From Turritopsis dohrnii (Eukaryota > Cnidaria > Hydrozoa > Anthoathecata > Oceaniidae): a stretch of 64,000 nucleotides of DNA. The position numbers and the translations under genes were made by a program. Where the stretch lies: NCBI GenBank assembly GCA_027922465.2, contig BQMF02000203.1, forward strand, positions 124,001 to 188,000, written 5' to 3'. The notes under the pieces are model-generated. The model was not told the origin of the DNA. It was given only the letters and a program-made list of their open reading frames with translations, and made no database searches. This document shows positions 49,701 to 61,571 of the stretch, piece by piece. Position 1 is the first letter of the stretch. Each line of letters opens with the position of its first letter.

Positions 49701-52228
49701 TTTTCATTGAAATAGTGTGCATATTTCTATAGAATGCACTCCTTCGAAGAGATCTTTCAACAAATTTGCTCACTGGGTCAAAACTTTTACCTTTGATGGA
49801 ATATTTTCTTTGTCCTCTCGCTACTTTTGATTTCTTCTTTGAATTTTCTTCCTCAGTTTTCTCGTCTTCTTCCTCTTCTTCTTCGTCGCCTTCTTCCTCA
49901 TCTTCTTCACCAATCTTCCCACTTTTCTGATTCACATCCTCTCTAGCGATATGACTTCGCTTAATATCCTTGGTAGCTTCTTCGAAGGACATGGGTGAGT
50001 TGATGTTCTGTACAAACGATGTACTTCGTGCTTTTAAAATATTCTCTAAGGCTTTGGAAATAGGACCTTGATATAAAATGATTTTGGGAAAATTTGGGAC
50101 TTTATTTTTCTTCGCATTTTTTTTGTTCTTCTTCATCTTCTTTTTATGTTTTTTGCTCACTTTTTTGACTTGGTGATGTTTCGCGGACTTATTTTCTTTG
50201 GGACTCACTACCTCCTTCTTCGAGATAAATTTGTTTTCTTTGTTATCTTGAGTGAACTTCAGTACGTGTGCTTTACTTCCTTTCACACTATCATCCTCTC
50301 TATTTAATTTCGTGAAATTATTAAAGGTTGATGAACTTCCGTTAACTTTAATCTCGATCCCTTCCATTGGTCCAATACTCTGTACGGATGTTCCTGTAGC
50401 TTGTTCAGCTTCCTCATTTGTACTGCTATCATCAGCAATTGCTGAAAGTATAAATGATATACCATTAGATATATGCAAATAATGCCAAATAATGCCAAGT
50501 CAGACAAACCTATCAACCATTTTAAATTAAAATACATTTTGGTGTATGCTGTCATTTCATCAGTTGTCAATTCTCTGTGAGTACTTAAAACTCAGTTAAA
50601 AACGAATAACAAAACCTTACCGTTTCGTTGAGCTGTTTTCTCTGTTTTCGCTGTTTCGTTAGAAGGTTTTGTCGAATTTGCGAAACCATCCGTTTTATTT
50701 GTTGCACTGAATTCGGAAAGCTTTGAAACAGATAGCGCTGAATGGTGAAAAAAAAAATTTAATAGATTTAAATGTATTTCATATCATTCTTAACACAAAA
50801 TCATGAAAATTAGATACACTAACCTGGTATCACAACCTCTGTTGCTGATGACAGACTTTTATCTTTTGCAATATCTGCTGATACATCTGATTCTAAATCA
50901 AATATTTTGATGTAGACCTTCATTCCCAGTGGGCGAAATCAGAAAATCACTGCGACGAAGAGCATTTTTATTGAAATGGTGCGTATATTTCAATATAAAT
51001 GCCCTCCTTCGCATTGGTTTTTCATCAACTTACTTCGATTGACCAAGCCTGATGTAATGGCGGCTCCAACATGTTTGGCTATCTTGTCAGTTGTATGAGT
51101 TACTAGTTTTGAAGCAATAGAGTCCATCACTTGACGGGCACCTGTTTAGGAAAAAAATTACTCTGAAAGAATAAATAATGCAGGGTTCATAAAACTGCAG
51201 TTGAGATATCCCGTCTAGTGGTGGTCCTGAATGCACCAATATCGCAACCTCGAACCCAGGATTTCTCGCCTTTTCAATGCACGGAGGTCGCAAAGTATTT
51301 TCGTGTATTGAAAAGGTATAAAGCTCTGGTTTCGAGGTTGTCTGGTATATGATCTAAGAGTATACTGTCTCCGTCATTTGTACTTGTTTGTCAAGAAGTC
51401 GTCAAAACAGTCGCATCAAGTAGTCGTCAAAACAGGTTTGAGGGTTTCAAGGAGGTACCATATGCAGTCGTAAATTGAAACAAATTGAAATGATAAGTAG
51501 TTATTCTTGGTTGGAATTATTCGAAGACAGTACCCTCCCATTTATTGACATTAATTTACTTGGGAGCATGGAAATACCTCTTCGCCGCCAGAAGCTCCAA
51601 AGTTTGTGGATCATTGGGAACCATACCCCGGTTGATTTCTTTGCGTGTTGCTTGTGTGTATTTTTAGATTGGACGCCTAATATAGCAATTCATAAAACAA
51701 GAAATATTTAAAGCCGATCTTTTGTGACTTTCTCTCTGACAATATGACGGGATGTCCTACGGGAAATATGAGGGGAGATTTCAGGCATGAAGAGTACTGC
51801 CTTCGCTAGTTCAGTGAAAGAAATTTCTTAATGAAAAGCGTAAATTAAACTCTTAAAGAGGGCAGTCTGTTTTGTAATCGTCAGTCAAACAATTGTGTCT
51901 GTTACAGCGTGAAGTAATGTATAAAAATGTTGTTTCCATAGCTACCTGCTTTCGTACTGAACACATGGTCATTTAGTCCTGAAAAAAAAAAAAGAAATTA
52001 ACAATTTGCACGACTAAAAAAGAGATTTTTAATATGTTATCGAACCAAACAATGTTAACTACCAGTTTGAGAACGATAAAATTTCCCTTGTTCCTCCATC
52101 AACCCTGACCCCGACTCCCCTTCGTCATCGACTTCTTCTTCGTTGCCATAACTTCTATTTTTGACGTAAATATCGCCGGCATATGCGTAACTGCCAAATA
52201 ATAAAACAACGACTAAAACTTTCCACAT
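46709..52228 (-). CDS. secreted low-complexity, coiled-coil and EGF-domain protein
   Basis: Thirteen exons: 52228-52063, 51989-51957, 51141-51034, 50892-50824, 50737-50621, 50441-49791, 49517-49374, 49256-49194, 48962-48525, 48413-47979, 47905-47576, 47456-47265 and 47115-46709, giving 1050 residues. The start MWKVLVVVLLFGSYAYA is a classical signal peptide. Residues about 165-381 (exon 6) have Lys-rich KKHKKKMKKNKK and an acidic EEDEEEGDEEEEEED block. Asn/Asp-rich and Pro-rich parts follow. About 690-741 is a heptad-like coiled coil (IASLSTEVKDIESKLEEVG). One six-Cys EGF domain spans 917-944 (CDEPCQNGGECIGGNVCKC), before a basic tail with RLRRGRRQYKRW. All 12 introns are phase 1, as in exon-shuffled extracellular proteins. 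It is probably an extracellular-matrix or biomineral-type scaffold; that is inference, and I recognise no orthologue. Confidence 0.85.
49661..49777. repeat. MITE family A copy (well preserved)
   Basis: AGTGGGCAAAACCGTCAAAA at the left and TTTCAACAAATTTGCTCACT at the right, with AGTCACTGCGATGAAGAACA, ATTGAAATAGTGTGC and CACTCCTTCG inside. It ends 14 bp from the exon 6 donor of the secreted-protein gene. Confidence 0.85.
50935..51035. repeat. MITE family A copy abutting a splice donor
   Basis: CCCAGTGGGCGAAATCAGAA at the left. The family pattern runs to CGCATTGGTTTTTCATCAAC, where the minus-strand donor GTAAGT (51028-51033) of exon 3 of the secreted-protein gene lies. Confidence 0.75.
51244..51341. 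repeat. MITE family B copy
   Basis: GCAACCTCGAACCCAGGATT at the left and TTTCGAGGTTG at the right, with inner arms CGCCTTTTCAATGCACG and CGTGTATTGAAAAGG. It lies in the intron between exons 2 and 3 of the secreted-protein gene. Confidence 0.8.
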
Positions 52229-52871
52229 AATTGTCAATACACGCTATCGATCATTGATCGTATTTATATTGATATGCTTAAGTGAAAAAATTTCAAAAAT
52301 ATTTTTTAGTAAAGAAAAAATATGCTCAAAATATTAAATTTTACTCTTTTTGACTTTGGTTCAAAAAACAACCAAAGCTGTCTTCCTAAGGTTTTGTTTC
52401 ATTGCACATGAGTAACTTTTTTACAAGACTTACTGCTGTGTTCAAACTTTGTGAGCATACTGTGATCTCGCACTGTTTTGCAGATTGTTAATTCAATTGC
52501 TCTTACTTGCTACTTATCTTATCTGATTTTTCAATTCAGTTTCAATTTTCATTGCTTCATTTTTGTGAAAATCGAACAATTTTGAGCATTGTTTTATTTT
52601 TGTTTGCTAATGTGATCTTGTCTGTCTTCTACTTACTACCACTATGATTTTATAAATTGCAAGATCATGCACAGAAACTCCCTGGTTACTTTTTATATTC
52701 TTTTATAAATTAGCAAATAAGATTTTTGTTACGCTACTTGCTGCTTTTAATTATTTCTGTAACCAAATTTTAGTCGATGTTTGTCGCTGTTCAGTAGAAT
52801 GATCCTTTCGTGAAGTTAACGGAAGACGAAACAAAATTCAAACGACAATAACACTGTACACACTCACCCTG

Positions 52872-52935
52872 ATCTGTTACCTTTGTAGTAAACTGCTCAT
52901 TTCCTGTTCCAGAGTTGGTGAGTTTAATCCCCAAT
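52872..52935 (+). repeat. tRNA-like SINE fragment
   Basis: TACCTTTGTAGTAAACTGCTC then TTCCTGTTCCAGAG and GTTTAATCCCC match, position by position, the A-box, anticodon and B-box parts of the better copy at 55425-55494. It is a decayed member of the same family. Confidence 0.55.
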
Positions 52936-54993
52936 GATTATAACAATATGCATCAATCCATTCAGCTTAGCTCAGCTTGAGAGCCGGGAGTGGTATCTCT
53001 GATGGGGTTTCCCTAAATGGGGCTTTGTATCTTCTTTCACAGGACCCTCATCGATAATATAATAACAACATTAAGGAAGAACATCCTCCCTGAGCCTTCA
53101 CCAGAATAGTACGCTTCTTAGAACGGCTACTATAGCTTATAGTACAATGAGAATCCGATTATAGTCCGAAAGTGAAGTAAGAAAAGATGATTTTCAAATG
53201 TTTACATCTGGTTAATTACATCATAATACCTACATGGAAACCTGAAATTAATCAATATCTACATCAAAGTAAGTGAGAGTGCATAAAGTCTATCCATTGA
53301 AACATCTTATTGAGAACTAAATCAGCAGAAAATGTTGTTTAACTGTAAAATGGAAAATATAAGTCAGTAGCTACCAAGATACATATGCGCATTAACTTAA
53401 TGATTAAGCTACTTCTTCTAATTATCGGAAAAGGAATTGGGAATAATAGAGACTGTTTTTAAGATATAAAGTAATGGAATCGCATAAAAACGAGGAGGAC
53501 ATGAAACTCGGCCACAATTCAGCGTTTAAACAGAAATTCAGGAAAGGTCCATTGATAACGTTTCAAAACAGCATTTATATTAAAGGAACTATCGATAAAA
53601 AATTACAATGCCGTCACTTAGAAAGTCATTTATACATAACTTTAAATGGAAAACCTGAAAAGTTCCTTGTGGTGGCATTTTTCTGCCAGTTTGAGGTCTA
53701 GAGAGACATCAGCGCAGAGTCAAAGTCATCAAAATATACAGTCAGATAATACGCCGTGTCATGCGCTGGAATGGAAAGTGCAACCGAGTTTGTAGGCAAG
53801 AATCTTCCGAGAGAGGTGCATTAGAGAAAGAAAAATCCAAAATACGAGATGTACATTTAAGATTTAAAAATGAGTAAAAAGTAGTTATCTAATGCCAAAA
53901 ATTAATGTCTTGATTGAATATTATTTGCTGAAAAAGCATCTTAGTCAGATTATATTAATTTTCTCGGTTTTCGGTTTTTCGGGTTAGCAATTATTGGCCA
54001 CGTGTGTCGTCTCTATGAGCACTTTCTCACGGTGGTTAAATTATATCAGTGTTATGTTATGTGATATCTTTTTTTATTATGTGGGTGGAGTGCGATATTG
54101 TTAAAAAAATTAAAACTAGCCGGGAAACAAAACTGGAAGTAAAAATACAAGTGAAGAGGAAGAAATCAAGAGTAAAAATATTTACACTATATTTACATGA
54201 AATCTATTTTATCATTTATCAAACTCTGTAAAGTTCCTAATTCGCTGTCTCCTTTCTTTCACAAGCACAAGCATGGTTTTGTTTGACACTGTATAAGATG
54301 ACTTCCAAATGTTGTTAACATTCTTTTAAGACACTATCTGAATTATCTAAATTTTGAGATTCACATTCCCTCTAATTTGTATCATCGTAATGTTATTGTA
54401 ATATTGTTGTACTATCTGTAATGACATGAAAATTAATGATTGTATAATGGGTCAAAAATGTGCGTCAAGCATGATGAAAAATGATTAGTCATAATTGTCA
54501 GTCAGTTTGTCTTAAATCTTTCTTGAATAATGGTGATTACTCATCGTTGAAAATGTGCCTTAACAGGTCAAGTGAAAACAAAGCGTCATTTTCAAGTCAT
54601 TGACGACAGAGCAGAGTGATTATTGGATTTTCTTTACTCCCCCCAATTTTAGCACCATCCTGCCCTTTTATCTTTTATAAAAGTAAAATAAGGAATGATT
54701 TATTCACCCTATTTACATAATAATTTCAGTGATACGTTTTTAGAATCATAATGAAATCTGACCTCTGGGTCTGACTGTTCTTATTTTCGAAACCTTTTTT
54801 CAGTTTGAATTGTTTTGTTTTTTATTCTTAGCTGTAAGGAATTTATAATGATTGGGAAACACCTCTCCCATAAGTTTGTTCTTTCCTTCATCTAGTTAGT
54901 TTGAGTAATATGATTTGTAATACAGCACTAGTAAAAACAATAATATTAAAAATAGTAGTCATGCCATTTTTATAATATTAATAATAATCCTAA

Positions 54994-55013
54994 CCCTAAC
55001 CCTAACATACTAT
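54994..55013. repeat. short interstitial telomere-like repeat
   Basis: Three consecutive CCCTAA-type units (CCTAACCCTAACCCTAAC), the complement of TTAGGG. It is too short to be more than a chance or repair-inserted tract. Confidence 0.6.
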
Positions 55014-55424
55014 TAAATTGTTTTTCGTTTGAGAGAGAATTGTGTAAATTAAGAGAATTCACATCTTGAATTGTTCTCATTTCATAGCATTCGATTCGCA
55101 AACAGCTTGTAAATATAATTAAAATTTAGATAAAGCTTTTAGGAATTATATACATATATAATAGGATTCTATAGTACTATTCAGTTTAGTTACAGATCAA
55201 TCCCAAAGTAATTCTACAGTGGCTTTGGAAATTTCTTGGTGTAGTTTTCGTAATCTCCCATACAGATCATATTAGGATTAGCGTTCACACAGGGACCATG
55301 AATCATGGACATGAAATGTCATAGCATACAAATTAGAAATGGCTCTTCATCAAAATAACCATTTTTATTGTTATCCTATAAAGTGCTTTTAATTTCAAAT
55401 TAAAAACATGTGCAACCAACCAAC

Positions 55425-55494
55425 CAACTGGTAGCCTTGTGGTAAAGTGCTCGCTTCCTGTCAAGAGATCGCGGGTTCAAACCCCGTCCAGATG
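55425..55494 (+). repeat. tRNA-Asp(GUC)-like SINE head or tRNA pseudogene
   Basis: 70 nt folds roughly as a tRNA. The acceptor arms CAACTGG and CCAGATG pair at six of seven positions. The A-box region is TAGCCTTGTGGTAAAGTGC, the loop CCTGTCAAG has a GUC anticodon, and the T arm GCGGGTTCAAACCCCGT is intact. The D and anticodon stems pair poorly and a second copy exists at 52872, so a tRNA-derived repeat is likelier than a working tRNA gene. Confidence 0.6.
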
Positions 55495-56724
55495 TTGTCA
55501 ACCTATTTAATCTGTCTTCCTCTTATTACAAGTCAAATAATCAAACTGTAGACTCAACCATCTCTCGCAAATACAACATACTCTCAGTCTATACAGAATT
55601 GGAATCGATTGTAGTATCATATCAGTCAAGTCCTGAATTCATTGCAATTTCTCTGAATTTAAAGGGATTCCTGTGTCCAAAATGATATTTTGAGGGATGG
55701 TAAAACTCACATGTTTATGAAGTCTTTTTACAATTTTTTTTAAATTCTGTTTCCTCGGGTAGATATTTCAATTTAAAAATCGTCAAATTATGCAAGGCAT
55801 AATTATGATGTAATAAGATAGGATTTTGTCGATGTATATTAATTCTGAAACTTCATTCTTCTACCAATCAACTTAGAGTGGAAGCCCTTAGCCCCTAGTA
55901 AATTATAAAGATGTAATATAATGCTATCATTATCTTAAGTTATTGTGATGAGAAGTGTTAGCTACCATCTTATTACATTAAGAAATATGCACTGCATAAA
56001 TTAAATGTAGTAGCATCTTAAAAATGAAATATCTTGGAAACTAGAAAGAATTATGAAATATATACTGAAAAAGACTTGTTCAACAACTTTTTGAGCTTTG
56101 TCATATTTTTGAATATCATTTTGGACGCAGGAATCCCTTAAAATCGACAATTTCATTTCTCTTGAATCATTACAAACATTATTTATTTACATATTACTAT
56201 TTGTTTGTCTTTCTTTCTTATTTACTTTTTCCTCTGCGATATTTTTCATAACCTGTTATAACAGTTATGATGAATATGATGTGGCAAATGAATGAGAATG
56301 ATTGATAGATTGATTAACTTGTTTATTACGAATTTTTTTTGATATCTCATGTATGTTGTAGAGACTAGGTTCTATCTTGCAATCAATCCCAATCCCCTAT
56401 ATTGTACGTGTACTTCCTATGTTGTCAACAGTAATTAGCCATCCCTTAGTATTCATTTGATTCAAATTGAACCATAGTGTCAAAAAGTAATAATTGTCTT
56501 TAAGTTTTATCCAGCATGGTCTATCAATCACTGATGTGTTAATTTCTTAATGATCCCACTCAATGTTGTGTTAATTATGCTATCTCATTACCGTAATTGT
56601 ATCCTTTTGTTTAACTCAGTCATTAAAATCAAAATGTGTTCGTTGATTATTATTTTTTACTTCATTTACTGAGTGATGTTGAAAAAAAATTCTTTTCTGT
56701 TTCAGTATTACTGACAAAGACATC

Positions 56725-57720
56725 ATGAAACACTTACTGTGTTTTGCATTACTATTTTTGAGTGGACTCGCCACAGTCCATGGATTTGTGGAAGGAATCT
56801 ACTGCGGTGTTGAAAACTGTTACGATGTATTGGGTGTTACACGCGAATCTAACAAAGCCGAACTTCGTAAGAACTACAGGAAGTTGGCCTTAAAATATCA
56901 TCCAGATCGTAACAGCGACGAAAATGCACCCGAAATGTTTCGGAAAATTGCGACTGCTTACGAAATTTTGAAAGACGACGAACAGCGAGCTGATTACGAT
57001 TACATGTTGGACAACCCAGAAGAGGCCTACTATCATTACTACCGTTACTATAAGCGACGTATGACGCCGAAAGTTGACGTCCGTATCGTACTTGCCGTGA
57101 CCATCACTATTGTTTCTGTTTTACAGTACTTACAGAAAGTTCATCGTTACGACGAAGCCGTCAAATACGCAATGCAAAACCCGAAGTTTCGAAACCAAGC
57201 GCTCCAGATCATCCATCGAGATGGTCTGTACCAAGAAAACAACAAAAAAGCCAAAAACAAGAAAAGTAAGGAAGAACGAAAGCGAGAAGAGGAAAGAATT
57301 TTGAAAGAGATCGTGGAAGATTCCATAGATATACGCGGGGGTTACAGTAAGCCGTCAGTCTATGATGTGTTGTGGCTTCAATTGGTTATGTTTCCCTATA
57401 CTTCTTTTGTTTACACAAAGTGGTTCATGAGGTGGATCTGGAAGTTCTGGGTGTTGAAGCAAGAATTTGGTGACGAGGAGAAGGAATATTTGACGTACAA
57501 AGGTCTCAATTTGTCTGCGCAGTACTGGACAGTACTTGATGAAAATTCCAAAAATGCATACCTGGCGAAGGAGTTGTGGATCCCGGCAAAATTACAAGCT
57601 TACAAGGAAGAAATAGAAGAAGAGTACCGAGTGAAATTGGCGGAAAGTGGTCGTCATAAGATGTGGAGAAGGTATATGAAGAAAGGTGGGCCAGGACAAA
57701 TGACATTCGCTGAAGATTAA
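56725..57720 (+). CDS. DNAJC25: DnaJ homologue subfamily C member 25
   Basis: A 331-residue co-chaperone with its whole coding region in one exon; vertebrate DNAJC25 is about 360 residues. It has a signal peptide or first membrane segment (MKHLLCFALLFLSGLATVHG), a J domain at about residues 32-95 with the HPD tripeptide at 59-61, a tyrosine-rich stretch (YYHYYRYYKRR), a transmembrane helix near 119-138 (IVLAVTITIVSVLQYL), a charged Lys/Glu helix, a second hydrophobic segment (VLWLQLVMFPYTSFVYTKWF) and a conserved C-terminus. It should stimulate an ER- or membrane-associated Hsp70 through the HPD motif. The start is the first ATG after the 3' splice site at 56705, giving a clean signal sequence. 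No defects are seen. Confidence 0.96.
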   Translation: MKHLLCFALLFLSGLATVHGFVEGIYCGVENCYDVLGVTRESNKAELRKNYRKLALKYHPDRNSDENAPEMFRKIATAYEILKDDEQRADYDYMLDNPEEAYYHYYRYYKRRMTPKVDVRIVLAVTITIVSVLQYLQKVHRYDEAVKYAMQNPKFRNQALQIIHRDGLYQENNKKAKNKKSKEERKREEERILKEIVEDSIDIRGGYSKPSVYDVLWLQLVMFPYTSFVYTKWFMRWIWKFWVLKQEFGDEEKEYLTYKGLNLSAQYWTVLDENSKNAYLAKELWIPAKLQAYKEEIEEEYRVKLAESGRHKMWRRYMKKGGPGQMTFAED

Positions 57721-59645
57721 GTATATCTTCTTTGATGAATGGTGATGATAAAGAAACATCAATACTGCGGTGAGTGTCACGTCAACGATTGCCACAAAAG
57801 CTTCATGATGACAAGTACGGATTGGGCTCGATGAGAGAAAGAGCGTGCAACATTGTTATGAAGGATTTGCCGATCAAGAATTTGCAGAGGAATAGAATTG
57901 ATCAGGGACTGATTCTTTTTATCTATCGTAGTCGTTCTTTCTAATTTTTTTATGGAATTGTAACATTTGAAACATGATACACAGATGTTGTTATTTTAAA
58001 AAAAATTGTTCTTTTTATACGTTTTTTGCGTTCCCCCATTTGAAATGTGAAAACGAGTTATAAAATAATGGTTTCTTTCAGTCTAAGTATCTTTTAAACA
58101 TTTTTTTCAAGCAACACCTTTTTCGTCAATGTTTCTTAAAACTGTTCCGATTTTCCCCTCGAATTTCTCGAAAGTCACACCGAAAACTATTGTTCTGACT
58201 TCTAGTGAACGTAACGAAAACTACGCTCCAAAATAAGAATAACAGAAAATTTTAATTTGGACTCTCCATTTCCTGAAAAAATGATGCCATCGAAAATGTA
58301 AAAGCTATATAATACACCTATTGGGCTGTAAGGTGGCCCTCCGGTTTCAGCAATTGGAGACCCTAAATGGCACCAGGCTTTTTTATCATAGGATTGATAC
58401 TCGCATGCGGAATTATAATTAAAATGGAATGGGGACACGAAATTCACGAAATTTTTTTCCCCATAATAAAAAAAAGACAGGATTTATCAATGTTTCGGAA
58501 GCTATCAAGATTATGTATCGAACAGATGGTTACGTCATTGTTGTAGTCCACCTTCTTGGATACCAACTTCTATTTTTGAAAGTTTTTTTCGCGAAATTCC
58601 AATCAAATAGCGACTGACGGAAGATTTTTTTTAATTGTTCGGTTAGTTTTCAAGACAAAGTTATTCGAATCTCAAAAACGTGCCGTTCGAATTCGAGTGA
58701 TTGGGTCACGGTAACCAATATCGAAACCAAACTCGAAACCCTGGATGAAGAAATAAACTAATTGTATGATGATAATTGTATGATGCTGCAGAAGACGATA
58801 TAATCTACATTAAACCCAAGTAATTTACTGTAATTTGTAACTTGGAGACAAAGATCATCATGCTTTCCTTGGAAAATCATGTTCGCACCTTACTTCATAG
58901 AAACGTATGTCGTGTACATCAATAACAAATGAATTTACGTAGACGAAATCGGATGTAAAGGTAGTTTCTTTAATCAAAATGCAATTAAACGAGGAAAAGT
59001 CAAGGGGAACTTATTTAACAAAAAAACCGAAGACAAATAGCGAAACCAGTCGACGATCAGGAATTCGAAAACAACCATCACTTTATAACTTGGGGAGACA
59101 AAAAGCATCATGTTTTTCTTGAATATCCGTAGACTAACTCACGTTCGCACGTCATTATATTTTGACAACTGTTTTTCCAAAAGCAGGCCTTCAGAAGCAA
59201 TTTAGCTTGTACACTCAGGTTAGATTTTGATTGAAAATTAGATTGTGTTTACCCATTCTCGACTTTTAGGTGCGATTTGCTAGAGTTTCCTTTTTTAACG
59301 AGATGCTGCAATTTTCTGAACATCTTTCATTTGGCGCATGAAACATTTTATGAAGTGAAACACACTTCAGGATTTCACACTCGCTTATCGAAGGGTAAAA
59401 ATCTTTGTTTTACTATTGAGAGGAATTTATCGATATTTGAGCCTATAGCTTCCAGCTTGAATCATAACATTAGTTAAAATTATATATTTTATCCAAGTTG
59501 TTATGACACCAACATGAAGAGATTTCATAGTATTTCAAGATGAACAAAAGGAATGTTAGCTATGATACGCAATGAAAAAATTATAATTTGAAAAAACAGT
59601 CAAGGAAAGCAGCGTCGGTCGAGGTGGAACGATTACTTCTAAATC

Positions 59646-59770
59646 CAGTTGACTCTCGTTATCTTGAACAAAAACCTTAGTCCTATCGGCATTCACAGCC
59701 CGATATTAATCTCGTTATCTCGAAACCGTTATCCGGTCCATTGAAAGTTCAAGATAGCGGGGCTCGACTG
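59646..59770. repeat. MITE family C copy
   Basis: CAGTTGACTCTCGTTATCTTG at the left and CAAGATAGCGGGGCTCGACTG at the right are inverted repeats. An inner CTCGTTATCTCGAAACCG is also present. Right-flank TA follows the end. The sequence resembles Tc1/mariner-type MITEs beginning CAGTCGA. Confidence 0.75.
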
Positions 59771-60873
59771 TATAACATACAAATAGAGATTTGGTATGCT
59801 TGCTTTTAGTTTGTTTTCTACCAAGAAATATGTGAAACAGTGTGTGTCTGTAATCAGGGATATTCTTGCTGTAAAGAGTTTCTTACATTGTGAAAGATTT
59901 GACTCTTCTTAAAAGTTTTGTAAATCCAGCTTGAGCATGTTCTTTTAACACACATTTTTACTTTTTAATCTCAAACCTTCTTATAAAAATCAGCATAAAG
60001 CTTCGCTGTGGCTTTAAAAGGGATAAAATTAACAACCAGAACTTAATCTTGGTAAAGAAATTTCTTAGTGAAGGTAGACGAAAGCATGGTAGCATAAATC
60101 AGCTGCAAAGCAACCTACTTCATAACTACATCACTGTCTATGTCAATGTCCTTAAAACGTGTCTGTCAGGCACTACTTAATACAGACAAAGCTGTTGAAT
60201 TAGATGTGATTGATGGTGATCATAGCATGTCAACTGATGACTAGAGTCAACACATGAAAACTTTTATGACTCCTCTGACTCCTCACCCTAGTTCAACCCG
60301 CACTTCCGAGATTGTCATTTTAGTTGTTTGTCGATTGTGCTATGCTTATATCGTATGGCTTTTTATTTATTTATTTTACCTTGCAATCATAATTATGGAA
60401 TAAATGTGTAAAAACGTTTTAATTTATATGTATATATGATAGTGTATGTAGTTTGTTGTTGTTGTTGTTGTTGTTTTATATATATATAATATATTCATTG
60501 GGAGAATAGCCATGTAAATGGATTACCCTGAAATACAATTATTATTATTATTATTATGACTGAGTGGATTTATGAAAAGTATCTTCGTATAGAGAAGATT
60601 GATAGCCTCTGTCAATCTTACCTGTCGAATCATACTATACCCAATAAAGTAAAATGTGTAGGTGGTGCTCCATTGCACATTGAAATTATTGAAGACTCCC
60701 AACGAATATTTTAACTTAAAGTCATTAAAATTTCAATTCCGTTAACATTACTTGCTTTTCCTGACCGAATCGCCCCTACATTCGTAACAATCTTAATTTC
60801 ATTGAGCATGTCTTGGAATTCAGGATAATTCCAACAATGAAGGAAGTAACAGATACACGTTACCAGTTCAGCC

Positions 60874-60960
60874 TAGTCAACCAATCATGGGCTTATTTCA
60901 GCTAGTCAACCAATCATGGGCTTATTTCAGCTAGTCAACCAATCATGGGCTTATTTCAGC
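60874..60960. repeat. minisatellite, three 29-bp units
   Basis: TAGTCAACCAATCATGGGCT followed by TATTTCAGC is repeated three times in tandem without visible change. Confidence 0.9.
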
Positions 60961-61072
60961 TAGGTAAACATTGCAAACATTCCGTGTGTTAGTAAAAGAG
61001 TAAACTCCACGTTCTAGTGAGATGAAACTCTTGACCAACTATTCAAGGAATCCAAGGAGTTTTTGATCTCTA

Positions 61073-61146
61073 GATCTGCTAGTGAGGATGGTAACCGATC
61101 TGCTAGTGAGGATGGTAACCAATCTGCTAGTGAGGATAGTAACCAA
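61073..61146. repeat. minisatellite, three 24-bp units
   Basis: GATCTGCTAGTGAGGATGGT followed by AACC is repeated three times, with single changes in the second and third units. Confidence 0.9.
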
Positions 61147-61439
61147 TCGCTTAGAACAACCCAAGCAACCTGTTTTTAAAAGTCCAATTTGTTGTAACAA
61201 GGGATTGTTCACAACTGACGTTCACAAATGAATTTTTTCAAGATTTTTGAACCTCCCCTCCGTCAACTTGCGTCAACTTTGCTTTACCCCTCCCCTTGAC
61301 TTGACATCATCGTTTGATCGTTATCAACTAGCTATGGTGTCAAATCCAATTTTAATCATGGCCTTCAATTAACAGCAACAAATTTTCAAGAATTTTTGTT
61401 AAAAAACCGTTCATCATCAGCACGATTTCGTTGTAAACG

Positions 61440-61571
61440 CTCGCCACTATCTCGAACTCTCAAAGAGCCGAATAAAAAGTTCAAGAGAACTTCCAGATAA
61501 CGAGATTTATAGCAGGCTGTTAATGCTGTCGGGACCAAGGTTTTTTATCGAGATAACGAGAGGCAACTGTA
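61440..61571. repeat. MITE family C copy (inverted)
   Basis: CTATCTCGAACTCTCAAAGAG at the left and ATCGAGATAACGAGAGGCAAC with TGT at the right. Inner AACTTCCAGATAACGAGATT and GGGACCAAGGTTTTT correspond to the complement of the 59646 copy. Confidence 0.75.

Larger units (their letters stand above)
52229..56724. other. intergenic between divergent secreted-protein and DNAJC25 genes
   Basis: 4.5 kb of AT-rich DNA with two tRNA-like SINE fragments, a short CCCTAA run near 54996, and no recognised gene. Frames such as 53474-53701 and 54049-54231 lack family resemblance. The acceptor TTTCTGTTTCAG ending at 56705 shows that DNAJC25 has at least one upstream non-coding exon within this spacer. Confidence 0.5.

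Noticed and set aside
53474..53701. 75-codon ORF in the spacer left of DNAJC25
   Set aside because: Mixed composition but no domain, no conserved motif and no splice or polyadenylation context.
54994..55013. CCCTAA run as evidence of a nearby telomere
   Set aside because: Only about three units, surrounded by ordinary unique sequence and genes on both sides.
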